Positions 16,455 through 25,798 of a stretch of 64,000 nucleotides of DNA are shown piece after piece. The stretch covers positions 124,001 through 188,000 of the forward strand of contig NZ_JOEZ01000002.1 of the NCBI RefSeq assembly GCF_000721175.1. The letters are read 5' to 3'. Numbering within the stretch: the stretch's first letter is position 1; the number at the start of each line of letters is the position of its first letter. The stretch is from Streptomyces anulatus. Its GTDB lineage: Bacteria; Actinomycetota; Actinomycetes; Streptomycetales; Streptomycetaceae. Both the position numbers and the translations under genes were made by a program. The notes under the pieces are model-generated. The model searched no databases. It was not told where the DNA came from and saw only the letters and a program-made list of their open reading frames with translations.

Positions 16455-17366
16455 TCATGTCGTCTCGCCCAGCTCTGCGGAGATCTCCGCGAGTGCCTCC
16501 AGGCGGCGTTCCAGGCTGGGGTGGGTGGAGAACATGTTGGCCACCGGAGTGCCGGGCCCCAGGGCGGGGGTGAAGAAGAAGGCATTGAACGCCTGGGCGG
16601 TGCGCAGATCCTGGGTGGGGATACGGGCGACGTCGCCGGTGACCTTGGTGAGCGCCGAGGCCAGGGCGGAGGGCTTCGCGGTGAGCATGGCTCCGGCACG
16701 GTCGGCGGCCAGTTCGCGGTAGCGCGACAGCGCCCGGATCAGCAGGAAGCTGATCGCGTAGACCAGGGCGGAGACCGCCATGACGATCGCGAGCAGGGCG
16801 GCGGTGTTCTGGTCGCGGTTGCGGCCGCCGAACAGCTGGGAGTAGAAGGCGAAGCGGACGATGAGCCCGGCGATCACGCCCAGGAACGAGGCGATGGTGA
16901 TCACCGCGACATCGCGGTGCGCGACATGGGAGAGCTCGTGGGCGAGGACACCTTCGAGTTCCTCGGGCTCCAGGCGCCGCATCAGTCCGGTGGTGACGCA
17001 GACCACGGCGTGATCGGCGTTGCGGCCGGTGGCAAACGCGTTGGGCAGGTCCATCTGGGAGATGGCCACCCGGGGCTTGGGCATGTCCGCGGCGGCGCAC
17101 AGCCGGTCGATGACCCCGTGCAGCTGAGGCGCCTCCTCCCGGGTGACGAGGCGGCCGTGCATGGCGTACAGGGCGATCCGGTCGGAGTACCAGTACTGCG
17201 CGCCGAGCAGGGCGGCGGCGATGACGACCACCAGGACCACGGACTTGAGCAGCACGATCAGCGCGGCGATGAACGCCACGTACACCAGCCCGAGCAGGAA
17301 CATCGTGACCGCCATGCGGGCGGTCAGCTGCCGGTCGGGTTCAAAGCGGCTGCGCATCGTCATCAC
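16455..17366 (-). CDS. htpX: Membrane zinc metalloprotease HtpX
   Basis: HtpX is an M48-family inner-membrane protease that removes damaged membrane proteins. The 303-residue product has two N-terminal membrane helices, then LAHELSHVAHRD with the HEXXH zinc site (His143, Glu144, His147), a further hairpin of two membrane segments, and the third ligand region LAADRAGA. The ATG at 17366 overlaps the pspAA stop by four bases, so the genes are coupled. Position inside the Psp operon points to membrane quality control. Confidence 0.93.
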   Translation of the reverse strand: MMTMRSRFEPDRQLTARMAVTMFLLGLVYVAFIAALIVLLKSVVLVVVIAAALLGAQYWYSDRIALYAMHGRLVTREEAPQLHGVIDRLCAAADMPKPRVAISQMDLPNAFATGRNADHAVVCVTTGLMRRLEPEELEGVLAHELSHVAHRDVAVITIASFLGVIAGLIVRFAFYSQLFGGRNRDQNTAALLAIVMAVSALVYAISFLLIRALSRYRELAADRAGAMLTAKPSALASALTKVTGDVARIPTQDLRTAQAFNAFFFTPALGPGTPVANMFSTHPSLERRLEALAEISAELGETT

Positions 17367-17641
17367 CCCGGGATCAGGCCCTCGTCGGAGAGCAGTTCGC
17401 GCACCTGTGTGAGGCTGGTGTCCGCATCGGGCAGTACCAGGTCTGAGGGTGTGATCGTCTCGTCCGGCAGTGGTGTGCCGAGGCTGCGCACGGCGTCGAG
17501 CAGGGCCGACAGGGCGGCGGTGAACGCGGTCTCGTCGCCCGCGTCGGCGGCCGACTGCAGCGCCGCGTCCAGCTCGTTGAGCCGGTCGATGTGCGTGTCG
17601 GCGATCTCGTACTGGCCCTCGCCGAGAATCCGCATGATCAT
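17363..17641 (-). CDS. PspA-associated protein PspAA
   Basis: A small (92-residue) acidic protein typical of actinobacterial psp operons. It starts MIMRILGEGQYEIADTHID, the family's characteristic beta-strand opening, followed by an alpha-helical region of the LNELDAAL type. Its start overlaps the pspA stop by four bases and its stop overlaps htpX, so it is translationally coupled on both sides. PspAA is thought to partner PspA, but its biochemical role is unknown. Confidence 0.88.
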   Translation of the reverse strand: MIMRILGEGQYEIADTHIDRLNELDAALQSAADAGDETAFTAALSALLDAVRSLGTPLPDETITPSDLVLPDADTSLTQVRELLSDEGLIPG

Positions 17642-18414
17642 GACGTCTCCTCCTGGTCCGGCGGTGCCTGCCTGGGCCCGCCGCCCTCCACGGCCGGCGG
17701 GGTGGAAGACGCCGGGAGCTGGGCCTTCATCCGGGCCAGTTCCTGGTCCACGTCGCTGCCCGCGGTGACGCGCTCGAGTTCGGCCTCGATGTCGTCACGG
17801 CCGGCCGGCAGGGTGGCGTCCTCCAGCGCGCCGGAGGCGAGCAGTTCGTCCAGCGCACCGGCGCGCGCCTGCAGTTGCTCGGTCTTGTCCTGGGCCCGCT
17901 GCATGGCCAGACCGACATCACCCATCTCCTCACCGATGCCGGTGACGGCCTCGGTGATACGGGTCTGCGCCTCGGCCGCGGTGTAGGTGGCCTTGATGGT
18001 CTCCTTGCGGGTACGGAACGCATCCACCTTCGCCTGCAGGCGCTGCGAGGCGAGGGTGAGCTTCTCCTCCTGGTCCTGCAGCGACTCCTGCTGGGTCTGC
18101 AGGTCGGTGACCTGCGAGGCCACGGCGGTGCGCCGGGTCAGGGCTTCGCGGGCGAGGTCCTCGCGTCCGGCGGCGAGCGCCTGCTGGGCCTGTCCCTCCA
18201 GCTTGCCGCCGGACTGCTGCAGCTGGCTGATCTGCAGGTCGACGCGTTTGCGGCTGGTGGCCACATCGGCCACGCCGCGCCGCACCTTCTGCAGCATCTC
18301 CTGCTGCTGGGCGTAGGAGTAGTCCAGGACCTCGCGCGGGTCCTCGGCCTTGTCCAGCGCCTTGTTCGCCTTGATCCGGAACAGGGCGGCGATGCGGTGA
18401 GCGATGCTGCTCAT
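17638..18414 (-). CDS. pspA: Phage-shock protein A (PspA/IM30/Vipp1 family)
   Basis: PspA binds stressed membranes and polymerises to limit proton leakage. The 258-residue product has the expected N-terminal amphipathic segment (SSIAHRIAALFRIKANKALD), then a long coiled coil covering residues 20-220 with heptads of Gln/Glu/Lys/Leu, and a short Pro-rich tail. The start at ATG 18414 is preceded by GAGGAGG. It heads the operon pspA-pspAA-htpX-pspAB. The promoter must lie within the 450-base gap upstream, where no alternative sigma-factor motif was identified with confidence. Confidence 0.93.
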   Translation of the reverse strand: MSSIAHRIAALFRIKANKALDKAEDPREVLDYSYAQQQEMLQKVRRGVADVATSRKRVDLQISQLQQSGGKLEGQAQQALAAGREDLAREALTRRTAVASQVTDLQTQQESLQDQEEKLTLASQRLQAKVDAFRTRKETIKATYTAAEAQTRITEAVTGIGEEMGDVGLAMQRAQDKTEQLQARAGALDELLASGALEDATLPAGRDDIEAELERVTAGSDVDQELARMKAQLPASSTPPAVEGGGPRQAPPDQEETS

Positions 18415-18867
18415 AACGGCCGCCTCCTCTCAGTGGGGTGAGGAATCAGCCGGGCCATGCATGCCATGTCGGCGGACACCTTCAAGGCTCCGGCCCGGTG
18501 ATCTGGGCCGCAACCTCGGCCCTGGCGTACCCGGCCCTTCCCTGCGGGCCAGTGACGGCACGCTCGGCCTGGGACCATCCTCGCCCCGCGATACCCAGCG
18601 GGGGTAGGGACCAGCGGCCCACACCCGGGGGCCACTCGGGCCCTGTGCCGGTCCGCGCCCGCGGAGCAGGCTCGACGAAGCGACGGGTACCGCGGGGCAG
18701 AGTCCGAGGCTCGGCGACCAGCCGCCCGCCCGGGCCCGCGTTCCGCGGCCATCCTCGACATCGCCAGCCCTGCTCTTCCGTTCCACGTGGCGCTCGCCCA
18801 CCGCGGTGTCCGCTGGCACTGGACGTGGCGCGGGCGCAGGCTGCTCTATGACGAAGGGAGTCCTTCG
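18415..18867. other. Divergent promoter region between pspA and the stress membrane gene
   Basis: About 450 bases with no supported gene. Both flanking genes point outward, so promoters for both should be here. The translations in this stretch are Arg/Pro-rich shadow frames without ribosome sites. Confidence 0.5.
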
Positions 18868-19356
18868 ATGACCCAGCACCCGCCTACCGCAGAGGTCGAC
18901 CGTCCGCTCGTCGGCTCGTACCCGACCTACTCCGGCGCCCAGCGCGCGGTCGATTTTCTGTCCGACAGTAAGTTCCCGGTGGAACGTACCGCGATTATCG
19001 GTACGGACCTGCGCATGGTCGAGACCGTGCTCGGCCGGCTCACCCGCGGCCGGGCCGCCCTGGCAGGGGCGGGCACCGGCGCCTGGTTCGGGCTGCTGAT
19101 CGGGCTGCTGCTGTCGGTGTTCGCCGCCGGCAACCACCACGTCCTGGTCCTGATGCTGAGCGGGCTGGCCTACGGCGCCGTGTTCGGCGCGGTCTTCGGC
19201 TTCGCCGGTCATGCCCTCAGCCGCGGCCACCGCGACTTCTCTTCCCGCAGCCAGATCGTGGCCGCCCGCTACGACGTGGTCGCCGACGCCGAGGTTGCCG
19301 ACGAGGCCAAGAACCTGCTGATCAAACTCGGCTGGCGCGAAGACGGGGTGCATTGA
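18868..19356 (+). CDS. General stress protein 17M-like membrane protein
   Basis: The 162-residue product opens with a short soluble domain of the general-stress/SipW-like alpha-beta type (VGSYPTYSGAQRAVDFLSD, RTAIIGTDLRMV). A Gly-rich pair of membrane helices follows (GAGTGAWFGLLIGLLLSVF and LAYGAVFGAVFGFAGHAL), then a return to a soluble beta segment (YDVVADAEVADEAKNLLIKLG). It resembles the DUF1269/GSP17M group of stress-associated membrane proteins. ATG 18868 is preceded by GAAGGGAG. Its position beside the Psp operon supports a stress role, but the function is unknown. Confidence 0.75.
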   Translation: MTQHPPTAEVDRPLVGSYPTYSGAQRAVDFLSDSKFPVERTAIIGTDLRMVETVLGRLTRGRAALAGAGTGAWFGLLIGLLLSVFAAGNHHVLVLMLSGLAYGAVFGAVFGFAGHALSRGHRDFSSRSQIVAARYDVVADAEVADEAKNLLIKLGWREDGVH

Positions 19357-19524
19357 GCAGCGCACATCGATCAACACTGAGAATGATCTTGGGGTCCGGT
19401 CAGGGCGCACCCAGGAGCGGCCGCTCCCGACGCCTGCGCAGCGACCGCAGACCGGTACGGGTCAGTGATCGGCCTGGCGCGGGGGCCGGGCGGGGGGTGG
19501 CGGGAAGGGGCAGGTCCTTGTGGG

Positions 19525-19905
19525 TCAGTCTCGGTCGGCCGACGCGATGCGGGTGCAGCAGGCCAGCGCGGCGGCGTTGTCGGCGGCCAGGGACCGGGCG
19601 AACATGACCAGGTCGGCCACGCGCGGGTCGCCGACGGAGTAGCGCAGCTTCTTGCCGTCCCGGCGGGCGATCACGTAGCCGCAGTCGACGAGGCAGGACA
19701 GGTGCACCGACACGCGCGGCTGGGAGATCCCGGCATGCTCCACGCAGTCGGCGGAGGTGCGCTCGCCGCCGAGGACGAACTCCAGCAGTCTCAAGCGGGT
19801 GGGGTCGCCCAGGGCGCGGAAGAACTTCGCCACCGTGTCGCTGTGCGAGCAGCCGGCGGTCTCAGCCTCCGGGAGGCCGGGCGTCGGGCCAGGCACCGGA
19901 TTCAC
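19525..19905 (-). CDS. ArsR/SmtB-family metal regulator (CmtR/MerR-like)
   Basis: A winged-helix dimeric repressor that releases DNA on binding a soft metal. The 126-residue product starts at GTG 19905, since GAGGAGAGG lies just upstream; the ATG at 19923 would put that ribosome site inside the gene. It has an FFRALGDPTRLRLLEFV helix, a recognition region SQPRVSVHLSCLVDCGYV with Cys71/Cys75 in the DNA-binding helix, and a C-terminal ALACCTRI. The Cys-x3-Cys plus C-terminal cysteine layout is that of CmtR (Cd/Pb) and of Streptomyces-type mercury regulators. Divergence from merA indicates Hg(II) sensing. Confidence 0.85.
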   Translation of the reverse strand: MNPVPGPTPGLPEAETAGCSHSDTVAKFFRALGDPTRLRLLEFVLGGERTSADCVEHAGISQPRVSVHLSCLVDCGYVIARRDGKKLRYSVGDPRVADLVMFARSLAADNAAALACCTRIASADRD

Positions 19906-19927
19906 AGGCAGTCCTCTCCTCATTCAC

Positions 19928-19980
19928 CTATTCGCCTACCCGCATAGTATCGTGGCACTGTTATTCGGGAAAGCGCATAG
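19928..19980. promoter_or_regulatory. Twin inverted-repeat operators between the ArsR-type gene and merA
   Basis: Two copies of an imperfect palindrome lie in the divergent promoter. CTATTCG-CCTACC-CGCATAG spans 19928-19947 and TTATTCG-GGAAAG-CGCATAG spans 19961-19980. Both keep 7-bp arms with the same 6-base spacer, and their centres are 33 bp apart, about three helical turns. This arrangement fits two dimers of the ArsR-type repressor controlling both genes. Confidence 0.75.
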
Positions 19981-20028
19981 AAGTGTTGGTCCGGCTCCCG
20001 GCCGGCCGCGATGGGAGGCGAGGCAGCC

Positions 20029-21462
20029 GTGAGAAGTGCGAAGGCCGGGTACGACCTGGCGGTCGTCGGTTCGGGCGGGGCGGCGTTCGCCGCCGCGATC
20101 GCAGCCCGCACCAAGGGCGCGAGCGTGGTGATGGTCGAGCGCGGCACTACCGGCGGCACGTGCGTGAACACGGGCTGCGTGCCGTCCAAGGCGCTGCTGG
20201 CCGCGGCCGGGGCCCGCCATGTCGCCCTCGCGCAGCCGTTCCCCGGCATCCGTACCGAGGCCGGGCCGGTGGACTTCCCCGCCCTGATCGGCGGCAAGAC
20301 CGCTCTGGTGGAAGAGATGCGGGCGGACAAGTACGTGCACCTGGCGGCCGAGTACGGCTGGGAGATCGTGCGCGGCACCGCATCCTTCACCGGGAACACC
20401 GACGGCCCGGCCCTGCACGTCGATCCCGACGACGGCGGCGCCGTGACGATCGAGGCCGCGCACTACCTGGTCGCTACCGGCTCGGCGCCGTGGGCGCCGC
20501 CGATCGACGGGCTGGAGCAGGCCGGCTACCTCACCTCCGCCACGGCCATGGAACTCGATCACCTGCCGGAGTCGCTGATCGTGGTGGGCGGCAACTACAT
20601 CGGCCTGGAGCAGGGCCAGCTCTTCGCCCGCCTCGGGGTCAAGGTCAGCGTCGTCGAGGCGCTGGACCGGCTCGCCCCGTTCGAAGAACCCGAGATCGGT
20701 GCCGTCATCGAGGACGTCTTCCGGGACGAGGGCATCGGCGTGCACACCGCGGCCACCATCACCGCCGTGCGCCGCGACAACGACGGCTACGTTCTCACCG
20801 CGGCCCGGGGCGGCGAGATGCTCCAGCTGCGCGCCGAGCAGCTGCTGGTGGCCACCGGCCGCCGCCCGGTCACCGACGGCCTTGGCCTGGAGACGGTCGG
20901 GGTGAAGACCGGGGAGCGGGCCGAGATCGTCGTGGACAAGCACCTGCGCACCCACAACCCCAGGGTCTGGGCGGCCGGGGATGTCACCGGGCACCCGCAG
21001 TTCGTCTACGTCGCCGGCGCCCACGGCACGCTGGCCGCCGACAACGCCCTGGACGGGGCGGAGCGCGCGCTGGACTACCACCACCTGCCCCGCGTCACCT
21101 TCACGACCCCGGCCATCGCCGCCGCGGGACTCACCGACGCCCAGGCCGTCGCCCAGGGCTACGCGTGCGACTGCCGCGTCCTGCCGCTCCAGTACGTGCC
21201 CCGCGCCCTGGTCAACCGCGACACACGCGGCCTGATCAAGCTCGTCGCCGAAGCCGGTACAGGCCGCCTGCTCGGCGCGCACGTCATCGCCGACGGCGCG
21301 GGCGATGTGATCGCCACCGCCGTCTACGCGCTGGCCAACCAGATGACCGTGCAGCAGATGGCCGACCTGTGGTGCCCCTACCTGACCATGGCCGAGGGCC
21401 TGAAGCTGGCCGCCCGGACCTACACCCGCGACGTGGCCAAGCTGTCCTGCTGCGCCTCCTGA
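20029..21462 (+). CDS. merA: Mercuric reductase MerA
   Basis: MerA reduces Hg(II) to volatile Hg(0) with NADPH in the cytoplasm. The product is about 477 residues with an FAD-binding AVVGSGGAAFAAA start, the redox motif GGTCVNTGCVPSK (Cys45/Cys50), the NAD(P)-binding VVGGNYIGLEQGQLF segment, AAGDVTGHPQFVYVA, and the diagnostic C-terminal cysteine pair KLSCCAS (Cys474/Cys475) that receives mercury. GTG 20029 is preferred over ATG 20011 because the GGGAGGCG ribosome site lies between them. It lacks the N-terminal HMA (NmerA) domain. No merB, merT or merP is nearby, so this is a minimal resistance unit. Confidence 0.95.
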   Translation: MRSAKAGYDLAVVGSGGAAFAAAIAARTKGASVVMVERGTTGGTCVNTGCVPSKALLAAAGARHVALAQPFPGIRTEAGPVDFPALIGGKTALVEEMRADKYVHLAAEYGWEIVRGTASFTGNTDGPALHVDPDDGGAVTIEAAHYLVATGSAPWAPPIDGLEQAGYLTSATAMELDHLPESLIVVGGNYIGLEQGQLFARLGVKVSVVEALDRLAPFEEPEIGAVIEDVFRDEGIGVHTAATITAVRRDNDGYVLTAARGGEMLQLRAEQLLVATGRRPVTDGLGLETVGVKTGERAEIVVDKHLRTHNPRVWAAGDVTGHPQFVYVAGAHGTLAADNALDGAERALDYHHLPRVTFTTPAIAAAGLTDAQAVAQGYACDCRVLPLQYVPRALVNRDTRGLIKLVAEAGTGRLLGAHVIADGAGDVIATAVYALANQMTVQQMADLWCPYLTMAEGLKLAARTYTRDVAKLSCCAS

Positions 21463-21492
21463 TCACCACGAGAAGTAAGGGCATTCACTGGA

Positions 21493-22368
21493 TCAGTCGT
21501 GAGCGATGACAGCGACCGGGCACAGTGCGTGGTGGATGGCGGCGTGGGCCACCGGGCCGATGCCCGGTGCCAGGGCGGGGCGGTCCCGCCGACGGCCCAC
21601 GACCAGGAGCGCGGATCCGTGCGCCACGTGCGCCACGGCCCGTGCAGGGCTGTCGAACAGGACTTCATCGATGACCCGCACCCCGGGAAACCTCTCCTGC
21701 CACGGGCGCAGGACCGCGCACAGTTCCTGTCCCGCCGCACGCGCGACGGCTTCGGCGGCCTCGGGGCTCGCATACCACAACGCGGAGGCCGGGACCGGCA
21801 GACTCCTGCAGTGGACGGCACGCAGTACGGTGCCGCGCAGGGCAGCGGCACCGAAGGCGAACTCAAGCACCTCCTCGCACCGTCGGCGCAGGTCCAGTCC
21901 CACGACCACACTGGCGGCCTCGGCGCAGGGTGCCTCCTCGTCGCGCTGCTCGCCGGCGCGGACCAGGACGACGGGCCGATCGGCTCGTGCCACCACATGC
22001 AGACCGATGTCGCCGAGGAAGAATCCCCTGACCGGGCCGATGCCTCGCGAGCCGAGCACCAGCATCTCGCCGGCTGCCCCGGCAGTGAGCAGCGCGGCGG
22101 TGGCTTCCTCCGGGACCAGGTCCGTGGTGACGGGCAGGCCCGGGTGGAGCTCGCGCAGTTCGCTCTGCGTGTCGCGCAGGAGAAGCTGCGCCCAGTGGCT
22201 CTGCGTGTCCTGCGGGACCGGGATGTCCGCCGCCGTGGGCGGGGGCGGGGCCCACGCGTGGACCAGGCGCAGCGACAGCCCGCGCCGCACCGCCTCGTCT
22301 GCCGCCCACCGCGCAGCGGACCCACTCTCCGGGGAACCGTCCAGGCCCGCGGTGACGACTGGTTCCAT
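21493..22368 (-). CDS. Universal stress protein with two tandem Usp domains
   Basis: A cytoplasmic stress protein of about 291 residues. The first Usp domain starts VVTAGLDGSPES and ends with the ATP-binding signature LVLGSRGIGPVRGFFLGDIG...PVVLVR. The second starts VVVGLDLRRRCEEVLEFAF and ends LLVVGRRRDRPALAPGIGPVAHAAIHH, in which the G-x2-G-x9-G(S/T) motif is weaker, so only the first domain may bind ATP. ATG 22368 has GGAGGT six bases upstream. It stands alone, facing the end of merA. Confidence 0.9.
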   Translation of the reverse strand: MEPVVTAGLDGSPESGSAARWAADEAVRRGLSLRLVHAWAPPPPTAADIPVPQDTQSHWAQLLLRDTQSELRELHPGLPVTTDLVPEEATAALLTAGAAGEMLVLGSRGIGPVRGFFLGDIGLHVVARADRPVVLVRAGEQRDEEAPCAEAASVVVGLDLRRRCEEVLEFAFGAAALRGTVLRAVHCRSLPVPASALWYASPEAAEAVARAAGQELCAVLRPWQERFPGVRVIDEVLFDSPARAVAHVAHGSALLVVGRRRDRPALAPGIGPVAHAAIHHALCPVAVIAHD

Positions 22369-22771
22369 GGCCGCTACCTCCGCCGCACACGGCATGGGGC
22401 CTGGGAGACTTTCAGCCCCGCCCCTGGCCTCTTCAGCCTCGGCCTGAGGCCGCAGGGCCCGCGCGGGACGTGGGTCCTGGCCGGCGTCCGTAACGTTCCT
22501 GCGGACCAGCATCCGCCGTCCGAGGTGTTGTCGCATCCCGGCCGGCGCGTCCTGCAGTCCGGCAGGCTCCAGATGCCGTCCGGCGGGCGGCAGCAGGCCG
22601 GGCAGGCACCGGACGCCCCCGAGCAGGCACCTGCGGCCGTCGCGTGCGAGGACCGGCCCGGGATGCACCCCGCCCAGCTGGGCGGAAGGATGGGAACCGT
22701 CGCCGCCTCGGCTGTGCCTGCACCGCCGAGGCGGTGTGGCTGCCCGCCGCATGATGCACGAGGAGTCGAGC
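22369..22771. other. Divergent promoter region, no gene seen
   Basis: About 400 bases between the leftward universal stress gene and the rightward glycosyltransferase. Open frames here lack ribosome sites and recognisable content. Promoters for both neighbours are expected. Confidence 0.5.
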
Positions 22772-24238
22772 ATGCTGCAGACCGTGGATGTCGGCCGCCA
22801 GCGGCTGGACGCCTACCGGGCGTGCTGCGGGGATGCGGAGATCGATGAGGTGCGGGCACTGGCCGTGCCGCTGGAGGGGGCGCGGGTGCTGCAGGTCAAT
22901 GCCACCTCCTACGGTGGCGGGGTGGCGGAGATCCTGCGCTCCCAGGTGCCGCTGATGCGGGATCTGGGGCTGGTCGCCGACTGGAAGACCATCACCGGCT
23001 CACCGGAGTTCTTCACCGTCACCAAAGCCATCCACAACGGTCTGCAGGGAGACCCGCGGGGCGTGGAGGAGGCCGCATGGCGGGTGTACGAGAAGATCTC
23101 CGCCGAGTTCTCGGCCCAGCTGGAGGAGTCCTACGACGTGGTCGTGGTGCACGATCCGCAGCCGCTGGCGCTGCCGCATCTGCGGGGCCGGGGCGACGCC
23201 ACGTGGATGTGGCGCTGTCACATCGACAGCTCCCAGCCGAATCCGGCGGTGTGGGCCAGGCTGCGGCCGCTGCTGGCCGACTACGACGCGGCGGTCTTCA
23301 CCCTGGGCGCGTTCGCGCCGCCGGACCTGCCCACCGGCCGGGTGGAGATCATCCCGCCCGCAATCGACCCGCTGAGCCCGAAGAACATGGACCTGGAGGC
23401 GGGCTTCGCGGCCCGGGTGCTGGGCTGGATCGGCGTGGACACCACCCGGCCGCTGCTCACCCAGGTGTCGCGGTTCGACCCGTGGAAGGACCCCCTCGGC
23501 GTGATCGCCGCCTACCGGCTGGTCAAGCGGCAGACGTCTGATCTCCAGCTGGCCCTGGTCGGGGCAATGGCGCTGGACGACCCCGAGGGCTGGCAGGTGT
23601 ACCGGCAGATCAGCGAGGCCGTGGCCGACGACCCGGACATCTACCTGCTCACCAACCTCACCGGGATCGGAAACATCGAGGTCAACGCCTTCCAGCGGCA
23701 CGCCGACGTGGTGATCCAGAAATCGCTGCGGGAGGGCTTCGGGCTGGTGGTCTCCGAAGCCGTCTGGAAGGGCACGCCGGTGGTCGCCGGGCGGGCCGGC
23801 GGCATCCCCCTTCAGCTGCCCGACGGCGCCGGCGGACACCTGGTCGCCTCGGTGGAGGAATGCGCCGAGGCAGTGCTCGCCCTGCTCGCCGACCCGGCAA
23901 AAGCACGCCGGATGGCCGCCGCCGGGCGGGAGGTGGTACGCCGCCGCTTCCTGCTGCCCCGCCTGATCGCGGACGAACTACGGCTCATCGCCAGCCTCCT
24001 CGACACCCCTGAACCTGCCACCCGCGTGCTCCCCTCCGTGGGCGTGGCCGGAGAGGACCGCGACCCCGTCTGCGGCATGCGCGTCAACGCCGATGCCGCC
24101 TACCACACCCGCCACGACGGGACGCTGTTCCGGTTCTGCTCGGCCTCCTGCCAGCGCCAGTTCGCCCTCTCCCCGCAGCTCTACCTGCGTGCCGTCTTCG
24201 GGACGCTCGGGAGGAGCCAGGCGCGCCGGGACGGCTGA
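22772..24238 (+). CDS. GT4 (TreT-like) glycosyltransferase fused to a C-terminal YHS domain
   Basis: The first 420 residues form a GT-B glycosyltransferase of family 4. It closely resembles trehalose glycosyltransferring synthase (TreT): [33 protein letters not shown] opening, [17 protein letters not shown], a nucleotide-binding segment near [12 protein letters not shown], and the E-x7-E motif in [19 protein letters not shown]. TreT makes trehalose from a nucleotide-glucose and glucose. Residues 431-472 are a separate YHS/TRASH-type module, DPVCGM and [12 protein letters not shown] (Cys434, Cys456, Cys460), normally found on copper ATPases. ATG 22772 is preceded by GAGGAG. galT follows 37 bases later, so this looks like a two-gene sugar operon. 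Confidence 0.88.
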   Translation: MLQTVDVGRQRLDAYRACCGDAEIDEVRALAVPLEGARVLQVNATSYGGGVAEILRSQVPLMRDLGLVADWKTITGSPEFFTVTKAIHNGLQGDPRGVEEAAWRVYEKISAEFSAQLEESYDVVVVHDPQPLALPHLRGRGDATWMWRCHIDSSQPNPAVWARLRPLLADYDAAVFTLGAFAPPDLPTGRVEIIPPAIDPLSPKNMDLEAGFAARVLGWIGVDTTRPLLTQVSRFDPWKDPLGVIAAYRLVKRQTSDLQLALVGAMALDDPEGWQVYRQISEAVADDPDIYLLTNLTGIGNIEVNAFQRHADVVIQKSLREGFGLVVSEAVWKGTPVVAGRAGGIPLQLPDGAGGHLVASVEECAEAVLALLADPAKARRMAAAGREVVRRRFLLPRLIADELRLIASLLDTPEPATRVLPSVGVAGEDRDPVCGMRVNADAAYHTRHDGTLFRFCSASCQRQFALSPQLYLRAVFGTLGRSQARRDG

Positions 24239-24275
24239 CACACGCACAGCGGGACGAGAGCGAAAGAGGCCGGTG

Positions 24276-25364
24276 ATGTCCGAGCTGCGGCGGGACCCGT
24301 TCACCCGGACCTGGGTCGTCATCGCCCCTGGCCGCAGCTCGCGCCCCCGCCAGATACCCGCCGCGGCGCCCACCCCACCCGCTGCGCGGGCGCGCTGCCC
24401 GTTCTGCCCCGGCCACGAGCAGGAGACGCCCGAGGAACTGTGGCGCCTGCCCGCCCCCGATGCCACTTGGGCCGTACGAGTGGTGCGCAACCGCTACCCC
24501 CTCCTGACTCCGCGTGCGCAGACCACCGCCCATCGTGCAGGGGTCCGCCCCGGCGAAGGCCTGTTCATCCGCGCGGACGGCGTCGGCAGCCACGAGGTCG
24601 TCATCGAGTCCCCGCACCATGACTGGGACCTGCCCGACGGCGACGATACGGCGGTGGCCAACGTGCTGCGGGCCTACCGCGCCCGCTGCGCGGCACTGCG
24701 CGCGAAACGCCCAGGCCTGGTGCTGCCGTTCCGCAACCACGGCGCCGCCGCCGGCAGCTCCCTGCCCCACCCGCATTCCCAGATCATGGCCACGCCGATC
24801 GTGCCGCTGCGCCATCGGCACCTGTTCGACGTCGCCCGCGCCCACTACGACGACACCGGCCGCTGCCTGTACACCGACGTCCGCGACGCCGAACTCGCCG
24901 ACGGCGCCCGGATCATCGCCGCCAGTGAACACGCCGTCGTGCTCGCCCCTTTCGCCCCGCGCGCCCCGTACGAGACCTGGCTGATGCCCCGCGTCCACCA
25001 CGCCTCCTTCGCCGACACCCCGGACGCGGTCCTGGCCGGCACCGCCGCGCTGCTACGGCGGCTGCTCGCCGCACTGCGCCACCTGCTCGGCGACATCGCG
25101 TACAACTACCTGCTGCTCAGCGCCCCCAACGGCGAAGAAGGCACCGACTACTTCCTGTGGCACCTGCAGCTGCTGCCCCACCTGACCGAGACCGCCGGCT
25201 TCGAACTGGGCAGCGGCATGGCGGTCATCACCGTGCCGCCCGAGCAGGCCGCCGCCGACCTGCGCAACGCCCTGGCGCAGCTTTCCTCGGGCAGCCGCAG
25301 CCCCGGTCACGGGGCGGCGGTCCAGAAGAGAACTGAGGGACCTGGCCAGGCAGCGGTGCGCTGA
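24276..25364 (+). CDS. galT: Galactose-1-phosphate uridylyltransferase-like protein
   Basis: GalT swaps UMP between UDP-glucose and galactose-1-phosphate. The 362-residue product has the family layout: the zinc-type CPFC pair (Cys41, Cys44), RNRYPLLTP, HEVVIESPHHDW, and the active-site SLPHPHSQI in which His167 would carry the uridylyl group. The C-terminal half resembles the second HIT-like half (FHWHLQLLPHLT equivalent at YFLWHLQLLPHLT). ATG 24276 follows an AAGAGG site. No galK or galE is adjacent. Pairing with the TreT-like gene suggests it feeds or recycles nucleotide sugars for trehalose synthesis. Confidence 0.85.
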   Translation: MSELRRDPFTRTWVVIAPGRSSRPRQIPAAAPTPPAARARCPFCPGHEQETPEELWRLPAPDATWAVRVVRNRYPLLTPRAQTTAHRAGVRPGEGLFIRADGVGSHEVVIESPHHDWDLPDGDDTAVANVLRAYRARCAALRAKRPGLVLPFRNHGAAAGSSLPHPHSQIMATPIVPLRHRHLFDVARAHYDDTGRCLYTDVRDAELADGARIIAASEHAVVLAPFAPRAPYETWLMPRVHHASFADTPDAVLAGTAALLRRLLAALRHLLGDIAYNYLLLSAPNGEEGTDYFLWHLQLLPHLTETAGFELGSGMAVITVPPEQAAADLRNALAQLSSGSRSPGHGAAVQKRTEGPGQAAVR

Positions 25365-25798
25365 TGTCCCGTCCCGCTTCACGTTCCTTCCCGGACACAC
25401 CGCTGACCAGGCCGGCCAGCGGGCCGGGGAGGTCCAACACCCGTTGTAGCGCAGCGTGATCGGTTCACCTAGCATCGTCTGACATGAGCGGGGAGGGAGA
25501 ACCTGCTGTGTGGGCCGATGGCCGGCGGCCGTCGGGCTCCTCTGCAGATGGGAAATGGGGTGGGCGTGGGCGGCCGTTCGTACGTACGCACGGCGCTGGG
25601 CTGGCCCGTACCGCCGTGCCGTCTGCGGCCTGCGACCGCCGGAGCCGTCGTGTGACGGGGCGTGCCTCGGCTGTCCGGATCCCATCCCAGGTGCCGTGCC
25701 CAGCGGGCCGTTGCCGTGGGCCCGTCCTCGAGCGGTAGCCCCTGGGATGCGCCGAACGTCCTGACCACCACCGCGCCTGACCACCGGATGGAACCCTC
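25365..25798. other. Intergenic region, no supported gene
   Basis: About 430 bases between galT and the next gene. Short plus-strand frames from 25484 and 25510 translate to Trp/Arg-rich peptides with no ribosome site and are treated as chance. An AT-richer patch near 25445-25490 could hold the downstream promoter. Confidence 0.45.

Noticed and set aside
25484..25764. Two overlapping frames of 84 codons before the 25.8 kb gene
   Set aside because: No ribosome site, and Trp/Arg/Pro composition typical of chance frames.
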